DNA of 64,000 nucleotides from Coriobacteriaceae bacterium (lineage in GTDB: Bacteria > Actinomycetota > Coriobacteriia > Coriobacteriales > Coriobacteriaceae), in contig CP107217.1 of assembly GCA_025757745.1 (NCBI GenBank), positions 1,860,001 through 1,924,000 of the forward strand. The letters are read 5' to 3'. Each line of letters opens with the position of its first letter. Position 1 is the first letter of the stretch. The notes under the pieces are model-generated. The model saw only the letters and a program-made list of their open reading frames with translations. It did not search any database and was not told the origin of the DNA. The position numbers and the translations under genes are program-made. Shown in pieces: positions 17,162-26,290 of this stretch.

Positions 17162-20100
17162 TTACTTCTTAATGCCGCGCCCCAGACGCTTGGCGACCGA
17201 TGCCACGGCCTCCTCGCTGGCAGGTCCGCAGCTCACGCAGCCGTCATGGGCACGCATCTGGCCGGTGACCTCGTCCATCGCGAGCGGCGCCACCTTCTCG
17301 AGCTTAAAGCCCTTGCCGGCGCGCATGTTCTCCTTAGCCACGCTGATCATGAGCTTAATGCGGTTGAGCTGATTGACTTCGGACGCGCCGGGGTCGTAGT
17401 CCACCGCGACGATGTTGCTCTCGGGATGCTGGCGGCGCAACTCCTTGATTACGGCCTTGCCCACCACGTGATTGGGCAGGCACGCGAAGGGCTGCGTGCA
17501 GATGATATTGGGTGCGCCGTGGTCAATCAGGTCGAGCATCTCGGCCGTAAGCAACCAGCCTTCGCCCATGTTGTTGCACACCGAAAGCACCGTACGGGCC
17601 TTGTCGGCCATGGTGCCGATGCGCTCGGGCGCCTCAAAGCGGCGGGACTTCTCGAGCATCTCCTCCACCGGCGTACGCATCCAGTCCACGAGCTTAATAA
17701 GCGCTTGCATGCCCGCGCGCGTAGTGGCAGAGCTTCCCAGCTCGTCCTTCTGCAGCTCGGCATTGCTCATGGAGTACAGGAAGAAGTCGAGCAGGCCCGG
17801 CACCACGGCCTCGCAGCCCTCGCGCTCGATCACGTCGACCACATGGTTGTTAGCCGTGGGGTGGAACTTGACCAAGATCTCGCCGACCACGCCCACGCGC
17901 GGCTTGGTGCCCTCGCCCACAAGCGGCATGGTGTCGAACGCGTGGATGGCCTCGCGGCACAGCTTGGTGTAGTTGTGGCGGTTGAACTTGGGCGCCAGCT
18001 TGCGGGCTCGTGCCATGTACTCCTCGTAGAGCGCGTTGGCGGCACCGGACGTGGCCTCGTACGGGCGGCAGCGATAGAGCATCTGCATCATCACGTCGCC
18101 AAAGAGCACTGCGTACACGGCCTGCTTAAGCAGCGCCGGCGTAATCTTAAAGCCGGGGTTGTCCTCGCCGAGCGCCACGGCCGAAAGCGAGATCACCGGG
18201 ATCTCGGGGTGACCGCTCTCGCGCAGGGCCTTGCGGATGAGCGCGATGTAGTTGGTGGCACGGCAGCCGCCGCCGGTTTGGCTGATAACCACGGCCGTCT
18301 TGGACAGATCGTACCGACCGCTCTCGATGGCCTCCATAATCTGACCCGTTACCAGGATCGACGGATAGCAAATGTCATTGTTCACATAGCGCAGGCCAGC
18401 CTCGACGGCGTCGTGATCGGTTGAGGGCAGCAGCTCCAAGTTGTAGCCGGCACCGCGGAACACCTCTTTGACCAGGTCAAAGTGAATCGGCGCCATCTGC
18501 GGGCACAGGATGGTATAGCCCTCGTCACGCATCTGCTCGGTAAAGGGCACCTTGGGCCATGCGGTCGAGGCGCTCTCACGCTGCGCCTCGAACGTGTACT
18601 TGCGGCTCGCGAACGCGGGGGCATCCGTGGAAGGCGCCACCGGCGCGGCATCGCCCTGCTCGTAGGCCTCGCCCGCGGCCGTGGCCTCTGCCAAGCGCTC
18701 GGCCTCCTGGTCCTTGAGCGCCGCCATGAGCGAGCGGATGCGGATGCGCGCGGCGCCCAGATTGGACACCTCATCGATCTTGAGCACGGTGTAGATCTTG
18801 CCGCTGGCCTCAAGGATTTCCTGCACCTGGTCGGTGGTCAGGGCGTCCAAGCCGCAGCCGAAGGAGTTGAGCTGAATCAGGTCCAGGTCGTTGCGCATCG
18901 TCACAAAACGGGCGACGGCGTACAGGCGGCTGTGGTACATCCACTGGTCGACGACGCGAATCGGACGCTCGGGCTTCACCAGGTGCGCAAGCGAATCCTC
19001 GGTAAAGACCGCAAAGCCAAAGCTCGAGATAAGCTCGGGAAGGGCGTGGTTGATCTCGGGGTCGTTGTGGTAAGGACGGCCGGCGAGTACGATGCCGTGG
19101 CCGCCGTGGTCCTCGACCCACTTAAGGGCCTCCTCGCCCATGGTCTGGATATCCTCGTGGAAGCGCGCATCGGCCTCAAAAGCAGCGTTGACGGCGGCAT
19201 CGACCTCGGAGCGCGTGATCTTGGGACCGCGCACACGACCGCGACCGGCTTGCGCATCGGCCACACGGTCGACGGCGAGCACCTGGTATAGACGGCGCTT
19301 GAGCTCGGTCTTGTCGTGATAGGGCACAAACGGGTACAGGAACTCGATGTTCTGCTCGCGGATCTCGTCGATGTTGAGCGCCAGCGCCGTGGGGTAGCTC
19401 ATGACGATGGGGCAGTTATAGCAGTTGCCGGCGGTCGGATCCTCCTTGCGCTCCCAGCGCACGCACGGCATCCAGATGAAGTCGACGTCACGGTCGATGA
19501 GGTTCATCACGTGGCCGTGGCTCATCTTGGCCGGGTAGCACACACTCTCGGACGGCATGGACTCGATGCCCGCCTGGTAGGTCTTTTTGCTCGACTGATC
19601 GGACAGCTGCACGCTAAAGCCCAGGCGCGTAAAGAACGCATGCCAGAAGGGGTAGTTCTCGTACATGTTGAGTGCGCGCGGGATACCCACGGTGCCGCGC
19701 GGGGCCTCGTCGGGGCTCAGCACCTCGCGGTCAAAGAGCAGCTCGTTTTTCTTTTTGAAGAGGTTGGGGGCCTCGGTCTTCTGCTTTTTGTGACCGGCGC
19801 CCTTCTCGCAGCGGTTGCCGGTAATGAAGCGCCTGCCGCCGCCAAAGTCGTTGACGGTAAGCTGGCAGTTGTTAGAGCAACGGCCGCAGCGGACATGCTT
19901 TTGCGTCACGGTGAGGTGCGCGATGTCTTCGGCAGAAAGAATGGTCGAGGTGCCGTTCGCGCCGGCGCGATCGCGGGCGAGCAGGGCCGCACCGTAGGCG
20001 CCCATGCAGCCGGCGATGTCGGGGCGCACGGCGTGAACGCCGGTGAGCTGCTCAAACGCGCGCAGCGTGGCATCGGACATAAAGGTGCCGCCCTGGACGA

Positions 20101-21943
20101 TCACCTGGCTGCCGATCTCCTTGGGATCGCGCAGCTTAATGACCTTGAACAGAGCATTCTTGATGACGGAATAGGACAGGCCGGCCGCGATGTCGCCCAC
20201 CGTGGCGCCTTCCTTTTGCGCCTGCTTGACGCGCGAGTTCATAAAGACCGTGCAGCGACTGCCCAGGTCGACCGGGGCCTTGGCATGGATGGCGGCGTTG
20301 GCGAACGCGTGCACGTCCATGTTCATAGAGACGGCGAAGCTCTCGATAAAGCTACCGCAACCCGACGAGCAGGCCTCGTTGAGCATGATGTGCTCGATTA
20401 CACCGTCCTTGACGCGCAGGCACTTCATGTCCTGGCCGCCAATGTCCAGAATAAACTCGACGCCGGGCAGGAACGCCTTGGCGCCGCGCAGGTGCGCAAC
20501 GGTCTCGATCTCGCCGGAGTCGGCCTTGAGGGCTTCGATGAGCAGTGCCTCGCCATAGCCGGTAGTGGTCACGTGGCCGATGGTGCAGCCGGCGGGAATG
20601 TGGTTGTAGAAATCGGCCATGATGACCTTGGCCGTGCCCAGGATGTCGCCGTTGTTGTTGCCGTACCAGGTGTGCAGCAGCTGACCGTCCTCGCCCACGA
20701 GCGCGGCCTTCATGGTGGTGGAGCCGGCGTCGATGCCGATGAACACGCGTCCGGTGTAGCCTTCGAGCTTGCCCTTGGGGACGACCTCTGTGTCGTGGCG
20801 GGTCTTGAACTCGGCAAAGTCCTCGTCGGTGGCAAAGAGCGGATCCAGACGCTCGACCTCGGCACCCTGCGTGTCACCCAGGGCATCGATGGCCTCGATG
20901 AGCTGCGGGAACGTGCTGAGCTTATTGGACTCGTGCGCCATGGCGGCGCCGCTCGCCACAAACAGGTGAGCGTTTTGGGGCACGATACGGTGCTCCTCGT
21001 CCAGGTTGAGCGTGAGGTAGAAGCGGTGGCGCAGCTCGGAGAGGTACTGCAGCGGGCCGCCCAGGAAGGCGACGTTGCCGCGGATGGGACGGCCGCACGC
21101 CAGACCCGAGATGGTCTGGGTCACGACAGCCTGGAAGATGGAGGCGGCCACGTCCTCGGGGCGGGCGCCCTCGTTGAGCAGCGGCTGGACGTCGGTCTTG
21201 GCAAAAACGCCGCAGCGGCTGGCAATGGGATAGATGGTGGTGGCGTTGGCCGCGAGTTCGTTAAGGCCGCTGGCGTCAGTGTGCAGCAGGGTTGCCATCT
21301 GATCGATGAACGCGCCCGTGCCGCCGGCGCAGGTGCCGTTCATGCGCTGCTCAATGCCATTATCGAAGTAGATGATCTTGGCGTCCTCGCCGCCCAGCTC
21401 GATGGCGACATCGGTGGCCGGGATGAGGGTCTCGACGGCACGCTTGCTGGCGATGACCTCCTGGACAAACTCCAGGTCGAGCCACTGGGACAGCAGCAGG
21501 CCACCCGAGCCGGTAATGGCGCAGGTCATCTGGGCCGTCGGCAGCACGGTCACAGCGCCCTCGAACAGGTCGCGGGCGCAGGCACGGACGTCGGTGTGGT
21601 GGCGCTGGTACTTGGCGTAGACAATCTGGTTGTCGTCGTTGAGCACGGCGAGCTTAACGGTGGTGGAGCCCACGTCGATGCCCAGGTGCAGGTTGCCGTG
21701 GGCGTTGCCGGGGTTGAAGATCGCGCCTTCGGGGGCGTGGGCGGCGGCTACGGGCTCAGCGGCGGTGGCGGGCTCGCTGGCAACGGACGTCTCCCCTGCC
21801 GCGTTCTTGGCATCGGCAACTGCCTCGGCGACCTTCTCGGCAGCGGCAGTCGCGGCCTTCTGCGCGGCGTCCACCACGGCGGGCGCGGCCTCGCGTGCGG
21901 CAGCGACCATGCGGTCCTTGATGCCCTCGACGAGTTTGCTCAT
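17162..21943 (-). CDS. Fused 2-hydroxyacyl-CoA dehydratase activase/dehydratase-like protein
   Basis: 1593 residues. After an Ala-rich N-terminal tail (1-85) come two ASKHA ATPase domains of the BadF/BadG/HgdC type. The first opens LGIDVGSTTVKLAVL and has NGTCAGGTGAFID; the second opens FIGIDAGSTTMKAALV and has NEACSSGCGSFIES. In activases such cysteines bind the bridging 4Fe-4S cluster; only the second domain keeps two. CGRCSNNC (about 690) and a DUF2229 region follow, then an HgdB-like C-terminal part ending CVSCGPASEEAVAS. Activases drive ATP-dependent electron transfer to dehydratases. The physiological partner is unknown. It is co-transcribed with the TetR gene, 11 nt upstream. Confidence 0.9.
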   Translation of the reverse strand: MSKLVEGIKDRMVAAAREAAPAVVDAAQKAATAAAEKVAEAVADAKNAAGETSVASEPATAAEPVAAAHAPEGAIFNPGNAHGNLHLGIDVGSTTVKLAVLNDDNQIVYAKYQRHHTDVRACARDLFEGAVTVLPTAQMTCAITGSGGLLLSQWLDLEFVQEVIASKRAVETLIPATDVAIELGGEDAKIIYFDNGIEQRMNGTCAGGTGAFIDQMATLLHTDASGLNELAANATTIYPIASRCGVFAKTDVQPLLNEGARPEDVAASIFQAVVTQTISGLACGRPIRGNVAFLGGPLQYLSELRHRFYLTLNLDEEHRIVPQNAHLFVASGAAMAHESNKLSTFPQLIEAIDALGDTQGAEVERLDPLFATDEDFAEFKTRHDTEVVPKGKLEGYTGRVFIGIDAGSTTMKAALVGEDGQLLHTWYGNNNGDILGTAKVIMADFYNHIPAGCTIGHVTTTGYGEALLIEALKADSGEIETVAHLRGAKAFLPGVEFILDIGGQDMKCLRVKDGVIEHIMLNEACSSGCGSFIESFAVSMNMDVHAFANAAIHAKAPVDLGSRCTVFMNSRVKQAQKEGATVGDIAAGLSYSVIKNALFKVIKLRDPKEIGSQVIVQGGTFMSDATLRAFEQLTGVHAVRPDIAGCMGAYGAALLARDRAGANGTSTILSAEDIAHLTVTQKHVRCGRCSNNCQLTVNDFGGGRRFITGNRCEKGAGHKKQKTEAPNLFKKKNELLFDREVLSPDEAPRGTVGIPRALNMYENYPFWHAFFTRLGFSVQLSDQSSKKTYQAGIESMPSESVCYPAKMSHGHVMNLIDRDVDFIWMPCVRWERKEDPTAGNCYNCPIVMSYPTALALNIDEIREQNIEFLYPFVPYHDKTELKRRLYQVLAVDRVADAQAGRGRVRGPKITRSEVDAAVNAAFEADARFHEDIQTMGEEALKWVEDHGGHGIVLAGRPYHNDPEINHALPELISSFGFAVFTEDSLAHLVKPERPIRVVDQWMYHSRLYAVARFVTMRNDLDLIQLNSFGCGLDALTTDQVQEILEASGKIYTVLKIDEVSNLGAARIRIRSLMAALKDQEAERLAEATAAGEAYEQGDAAPVAPSTDAPAFASRKYTFEAQRESASTAWPKVPFTEQMRDEGYTILCPQMAPIHFDLVKEVFRGAGYNLELLPSTDHDAVEAGLRYVNNDICYPSILVTGQIMEAIESGRYDLSKTAVVISQTGGGCRATNYIALIRKALRESGHPEIPVISLSAVALGEDNPGFKITPALLKQAVYAVLFGDVMMQMLYRCRPYEATSGAANALYEEYMARARKLAPKFNRHNYTKLCREAIHAFDTMPLVGEGTKPRVGVVGEILVKFHPTANNHVVDVIEREGCEAVVPGLLDFFLYSMSNAELQKDELGSSATTRAGMQALIKLVDWMRTPVEEMLEKSRRFEAPERIGTMADKARTVLSVCNNMGEGWLLTAEMLDLIDHGAPNIICTQPFACLPNHVVGKAVIKELRRQHPESNIVAVDYDPGASEVNQLNRIKLMISVAKENMRAGKGFKLEKVAPLAMDEVTGQMRAHDGCVSCGPASEEAVASVAKRLGRGIKK

Positions 21944-21954
21944 TGTCTCTCCTC

Positions 21955-22665
21955 TTAGTTGTTGGACTCGACGGTTGCGGCGGTGTCGGCCGCGTCCTCG
22001 AGCTGCAAGTTCAATAGCTTCATGCCGTATTCCGGCACGTTGATATCGATGGGTTGGCCATACAGGTCACCGGGGCGCACAAAAGCGAGCACCGTCATAA
22101 TGCGCGCCATGGCCTCAGGCGATTCGGTGAGTCCACGCTCAAACCAGCGCTGAATCATGCCGACCTCGGCACTTACGACGTAGGTAACGTAGTAGTCAAA
22201 GAACGTGCCCAGCGCCAGGCCCAAAATGCCCGTCTGCGCACGCGGCACCACAGCCTCACGAGCGGTGTCGATGATCCTTTTAATGAAGGCCTGGTCGCCG
22301 CCCGGACCCAACAGCGCACCGATTAAGTCGCGGTTGGCCGCAAGATAACGCAGCAGCTCAACCGAACCGGGCGCCGGCTCGAGCTCATCTATGTTGTGAT
22401 AGAGATCGGGCAGCTGAGCTGCGGTGATGAGCTCAATGCGCTCACGGATCTCGGCCAGCAAGCCGTCCTCGATTTGATTGATAAAGTCAGGGATATCGCG
22501 GTAGTGCGAATAGAACGTGCGGCGCGTAAGACCGGCGCGCTCGGTGAGCGACGCGACATTAATGCGCGAAAGGTCGCCGCTTTCGGCAAGCTCGCTGGCA
22601 AGTGCCTGGCGAAGGGCACGCTGCGAGCGAAGGGACCGGCGATCGCATTTCTCGAGCTGGGACAA
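21955..22665 (-). CDS. TetR-family transcriptional regulator
   Basis: 236 residues. The HTH region is INVASLTERAGLTRRTFYSHYRD, a classic TetR recognition helix (TxxTFYxHYxD). The C-terminal part is a ligand-binding helical domain with a long FFDYYVTYVVSAEVGMIQRWF segment. The start is TTG at 22665, supported by AAGGAGG 4-5 nt upstream; no ATG alternative has such a site. It precedes the activase gene in one operon and probably regulates it and itself through the palindromes at 22687-22704 and 22717-22731. Confidence 0.9.
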   Translation of the reverse strand: MSQLEKCDRRSLRSQRALRQALASELAESGDLSRINVASLTERAGLTRRTFYSHYRDIPDFINQIEDGLLAEIRERIELITAAQLPDLYHNIDELEPAPGSVELLRYLAANRDLIGALLGPGGDQAFIKRIIDTAREAVVPRAQTGILGLALGTFFDYYVTYVVSAEVGMIQRWFERGLTESPEAMARIMTVLAFVRPGDLYGQPIDINVPEYGMKLLNLQLEDAADTAATVESNN

Positions 22666-22686
22666 GCGTCCTCCTTGTTACTCAGC

Positions 22687-22731
22687 CTGTGCGCTATTGC
22701 ACAGTGCGAGTATTATTGCACACCGTGTGCA
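22687..22731. promoter_or_regulatory. Two palindromic operator candidates upstream of the TetR gene
   Basis: TGCACACCGTGTGCA at 22717-22731 is a perfect 15-bp palindrome. CTGTGC-GCTATT-GCACAG at 22687-22704 has 6-bp arms with the same GTGC/GCAC core. Both lie 22-66 bp upstream of the TTG start, where a TetR operator would be expected. Confidence 0.6.
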
Positions 22732-22755
22732 TCAACACGTAAAGGCAATATTTGG

Positions 22756-22788
22756 GATGTGACGAAAGGGCAGTCCCTTTGTCACATC
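22756..22788. repeat. GTCCC-loop hairpin, GTGAC-stem type, copy 1
   Basis: GATGTGAC-AAAGGG arms (one bulged G) pair with CCCTTTGTCACATC around CAGT. A related hairpin with ATGTGAC/CACAT arms is at 36355-36385. Confidence 0.7.
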
Positions 22789-22801
22789 GAGCCGCCACTT
22801 G

Positions 22802-22871
22802 GTCCCGTTAATGGGACCGACAGCCCCCGTATCTGTCGCATCATGCCGGTAACGATCGATAAGGAGGCCGA
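22802..22871 (+). promoter_or_regulatory. Leader shared by the two paralogous genes, copy 1
   Basis: GGTCCCGTTAATGGGACC is an inverted repeat with 6-bp arms. The stretch from here to the start codon at 22873 resembles 25139-25208 before the second paralog: both have CCCGTTAATGGGAC, then AACGATCGA, then GGAGG. It points to a duplicated control region. Confidence 0.55.
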
Positions 22872-22872
22872 C

Positions 22873-24987
22873 ATGAACAACCAGGCAAACGATAGCATCA
22901 GCGATACCGGCAAGGACCTTGTCCTCAGCTGCATCAAAAGCCAAGAGCTGCGAGACCACATGCGCAAATACTTATACTGGCCAGCGCCGATCATCGCCGG
23001 GTCGCTGAAGACACTTGACAAAAAACGCGCCATGCTCGAGCAACTTCGCAAGGAGGTTTCGTCGGAGCTGACCGAAGATATCGATTCGCATCTCACCCAG
23101 CTCAACAGCGCGCTTAAAATGCTCGACAACGTCGAACGCGACCGCGGCATCCTTCTTCTCTCTGCCATTTGCTACTGCGAGGAGGAACGCGGGACCGACA
23201 CCTTCGATGGCCCCTTCCCCACCGCATCGTGGGAAGCCGCGCAAAACCTCATGAAGCGCTACATCGAGGAGTATCCCGAAGACGACTGGTCCGAATCATT
23301 CTGGCAGGTCGATCTCTACACCTCGGAAGACCTGCACGAGCATCAAACGGCGCAGCCCACTCTGTCGTTTGCGGCAACCAAGGACGGCGAGCTCATATTC
23401 CTCCGCGATCTGCGCAATCACCGCACTCGCAAATCGCATGCCGAAAGCGTCTGGCGAAACGATAGCAGGCGGTTCTGCGCGAACAACGAGCCAATATACA
23501 CGCCGTGGGTACCGGGCGACATCCTCAAAATCGACGGTCGCCCCTTCGACCACGGACCCCGCTTTGCCATTGTGCTCGAAAACGACTACGAGCACACACT
23601 CCGTGGACAAATCTGGTGCGCAGGGCCCAACAGAGATCATGGCGTTAAGGAAGGTTCGCTTTCATCCGGCACCTATAGCGACAGCCTCTTGGACCCCTTC
23701 ATCCCCTCTGCCCTCTACACCGCCGAGCGCTACACCGGCGACCTGCCGGACGACTGCGCTTTTATGCTCGAGCTTTCGCAGAAGCTGCACGACAACCCTG
23801 ACTACGGCAAGCAGTGGTCCGAAGGCTCGGTCGGACACGATTGCCTACAGCCGTATCGCAAGCCTACCAGCCAAAGCGAGCTGGATATTCGTCCGGGCAT
23901 CTTTGAGTTTTTGGACTCGCGCAGCATTAAGGAGCATCTTCAACGAATCGACTACGAGCTCACCACGCCCGTAGCGGCTTTCATCGTCAATTGCTCACAT
24001 AAAGCGACGCTGCAGCAAAAGCTCGAAGGATGGCAAAAGATCATCGATAATATGCCCAATTGCACCATGAGCCGCAGAAACGACACGGTCAACATCCCGG
24101 ACTTCCATGCCTTTCTGCACAATGTCATCAGGCAGGAGCAACGAAAACTCGCACACTTTATAAGGACGGACGGCAAGAGTCTGTATTTCTTAGAGGACTA
24201 CTCATGGGACCGGCGCGGGCAGGGCGGCTGTCTTTACGGCCCGTACAGCAGTTATCAAAAGTGCTTCGATGCAATCTGGAAAGAGCTCGACGGTGACGAT
24301 CCCAAAGCCATCAGGATCACTCGTCGTCCCATCGACCCGGACGAAGACCACTATGCCGACGACATGGTCTTACTCAATGCGAACGGCGAAGTAATGTCTT
24401 GCGATTACCGCAACAAAAGCGAGTGGGACGAGGCGGGCACCGCCAGCGATTTCGAGGACATGTGGTTTGATATCCCAACGCCCTTCCATGCCGGAGACAT
24501 CGTCTGCAACCTCCAACGCCCCGACGAGCCGATGGTGCTGTTTGACCTGCAAACTTGGGGATCCGAACGAGTCGACAAAGAGCTGGCCTCCTCCGTCTAC
24601 AAAGAGCGCCTCGTTCAAAAGGCCGACAAGCTATTGCGCTGGCACCGATATGACGGCGACACCAGCGACATGTACGCGTACGGCTGCCAAGTCTCATCCG
24701 CCTTGCATTTCCCCTTCTACATTGGGGAGCCTGAGGGCTTTCTTTTGGACATCGACTATTACCGCAAGCCGCTCAAGTCGGAGGAGCGAATCCTTTACGG
24801 CGTCAGGGCATATGTCAAAGGCGACCTGGCGGTTGACTCACTCGCCGCGATGGCCAGCGCATGCGAGCTACAGGCGCTGGCGGAGAAAAAGGCACGCGGC
24901 TTCGAGGACACAGACAGTTGGCTCAAGGACCGCTACCCAGAGCTGTTCGATACGACGGTTGACCCGGTCACGGCCGGTCCCTTATAG
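22873..24987 (+). CDS. Unknown two-module protein (fused N and C modules)
   Basis: 704 residues, not recognised. Start at 22873 with AAGGAGG 5 nt upstream; a longer open frame to 22396 overlaps the TetR gene on the other strand. Residues 1-340 resemble the whole protein encoded at 26291-27325 (shared SxELRxH, GPFPxASWxAA, GDILxIDxRP). Residues ~343-704 resemble the whole protein at 25209-26282 (shared MPNC, IPDFHAFL, DIPTPFHxGDIV, YYRKPLK). Both modules hold a TPxxxGDI motif (near 211 and 532), so they may be distantly related to each other. No signal peptide or membrane segment is seen; probably cytoplasmic. The acidic, Trp/Tyr-rich composition suggests interaction domains, but no function can be given. 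Confidence 0.8.
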   Translation: MNNQANDSISDTGKDLVLSCIKSQELRDHMRKYLYWPAPIIAGSLKTLDKKRAMLEQLRKEVSSELTEDIDSHLTQLNSALKMLDNVERDRGILLLSAICYCEEERGTDTFDGPFPTASWEAAQNLMKRYIEEYPEDDWSESFWQVDLYTSEDLHEHQTAQPTLSFAATKDGELIFLRDLRNHRTRKSHAESVWRNDSRRFCANNEPIYTPWVPGDILKIDGRPFDHGPRFAIVLENDYEHTLRGQIWCAGPNRDHGVKEGSLSSGTYSDSLLDPFIPSALYTAERYTGDLPDDCAFMLELSQKLHDNPDYGKQWSEGSVGHDCLQPYRKPTSQSELDIRPGIFEFLDSRSIKEHLQRIDYELTTPVAAFIVNCSHKATLQQKLEGWQKIIDNMPNCTMSRRNDTVNIPDFHAFLHNVIRQEQRKLAHFIRTDGKSLYFLEDYSWDRRGQGGCLYGPYSSYQKCFDAIWKELDGDDPKAIRITRRPIDPDEDHYADDMVLLNANGEVMSCDYRNKSEWDEAGTASDFEDMWFDIPTPFHAGDIVCNLQRPDEPMVLFDLQTWGSERVDKELASSVYKERLVQKADKLLRWHRYDGDTSDMYAYGCQVSSALHFPFYIGEPEGFLLDIDYYRKPLKSEERILYGVRAYVKGDLAVDSLAAMASACELQALAEKKARGFEDTDSWLKDRYPELFDTTVDPVTAGPL

Positions 24988-25138
24988 CCCCTGAAAGCGT
25001 CTTCCCAGGCCTCCGCCATACCGACGCTATTCGTCACAAGGGCAAGCATCATATTCTGAATGGCAATCCTTTCAACACGCAGCCACCCATGCACCAGCGG
25101 CGTTTCCAAAAGTATGTTTGACGCGAGATTCATATCAG

Positions 25139-25208
25139 ACCCGTTAATGGGACTGCAAAGCACAACCTCCGGCGGATGCTAACGGCAACGATCGAATTGG
25201 AGGTTGCC
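25139..25208 (+). promoter_or_regulatory. Leader shared by the two paralogous genes, copy 2
   Basis: CCCGTTAATGGGACTG, then CAACGATCGA and GGAGG, match the leader before the fused gene at 22873. The rest of 24988-25138 holds no visible gene. Confidence 0.5.
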
Positions 25209-26282
25209 ATGAACATCTTGGATTATGTCGACTCCCGGGACATTCGGGAGCACCTGCGCAGTATCGACTTCCGGCCTAGCACCGTCGAAGCCGCCTATCT
25301 GGTTTGGTTTTCGAAGACCGCCACGCTCGATCAGAAATGCGAAGCTTGGCAGGAGATCGCCCGAACCATGCCCAATTGTTCGCTGGAGGCAACCCATGCC
25401 GGTCTTGGAAGGCCGGCCATCCCCGATTTCCATGCTTTTTTGCGTTGGACAATCGATTACAACAAGCGGTGCGTCGATGCGTTTGCGAGTGGGACGGGCT
25501 ACGTTTATCAGTATGAAGAGGAGATTGTGCCCGACGGGCAACTTTGTGGGGCCTTCGGCGCGCCATTCAGCTGTTATGAGAAATGTGCCGAAGCGTTGCG
25601 CGGTGATGATGAACTGGCGAGCCGTCCAGAGGCACGCGTACGCATCACCCGGTGCCCGCTCGATGCCGATGAAGAACATCACCGGGAAGATTGGCTCATG
25701 GTGAACGGTAAAGGCGAGGCCCTTGCCGTTTATTGCCCTTCAGCCGGCCCCGTTGAGAACGATTGGGAGATCGCATTCGAGTTCATCTGGGTCGATATCC
25801 CCACGCCGTTCCACACCGGCGATATCGTCTGGACGCCGCAAGGCAGTGCCCGCGAGCCGTTCACGTTGCTCGATCTGCCCACGTGGGACCGGACACGGCT
25901 TGAGGCAGAGCTTCGGCAGGTAGACCGTTCTAACGAATGGCTTGATCATGCACAGCAGCGCCTCGAGCACTATCGCAATGCGGGAGATATCAGCAACATG
26001 TGCGCGACCGGCTGTTCGATTAGCTACAACGAGACGTTTCCCCTCTACATCGGCGAATCGGAGCCGCTCTACCTAAATCTTGAGTACTACCGCAAGCCGC
26101 TCAAAGACGAGCAGCGGATTTTAATCGCCGCCCAGGCCTACCTGCGCGGCGACCTGTATGTCGACTCACTCATCGCGTTTATCGACACCATAAGGATGGA
26201 GTCCAAGGCAAAGCGCAACCTGGAAGAGCTGCGTCTGGATCAGACGCCGCTCAAGGAGAAGTATCCGCAGTTATTTGAGTAG
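25209..26282 (+). CDS. Unknown protein equal to the C module of the fused paralog
   Basis: 357 residues beginning MNILDYVDSRDIREHLRSID, with GGAGG 5 nt before the ATG. It aligns end to end with residues ~343-704 of the protein at 22873-24987: DSRxIxEHLxxID, MPNCS, IPDFHAFL, the central DIPTPFHTGDIVW (near 195), FPLYIGE, LEYYRKPLKDEQRIL and a C-terminal LKEKYPQLF. No signal peptide, membrane segment or catalytic motif was recognised. The next gene begins 8 nt later, so the two are probably co-transcribed and may supply as two chains what the fused paralog has in one. Confidence 0.8.
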   Translation: MNILDYVDSRDIREHLRSIDFRPSTVEAAYLVWFSKTATLDQKCEAWQEIARTMPNCSLEATHAGLGRPAIPDFHAFLRWTIDYNKRCVDAFASGTGYVYQYEEEIVPDGQLCGAFGAPFSCYEKCAEALRGDDELASRPEARVRITRCPLDADEEHHREDWLMVNGKGEALAVYCPSAGPVENDWEIAFEFIWVDIPTPFHTGDIVWTPQGSAREPFTLLDLPTWDRTRLEAELRQVDRSNEWLDHAQQRLEHYRNAGDISNMCATGCSISYNETFPLYIGESEPLYLNLEYYRKPLKDEQRILIAAQAYLRGDLYVDSLIAFIDTIRMESKAKRNLEELRLDQTPLKEKYPQLFE

Positions 26283-26290
26283 AGGCCGCC

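Noticed and set aside
19316..21958. 880-codon open frame on the plus strand
   Set aside because: It lies opposite the activase gene. Its translation is His/Gly/Arg-rich without family motifs, as expected for the antisense of a GC-rich gene.
22396..22872. N-terminal extension of the fused unknown protein
   Set aside because: It would be antisense to the TetR gene and lacks a ribosome site. AAGGAGG before 22873 marks the start.
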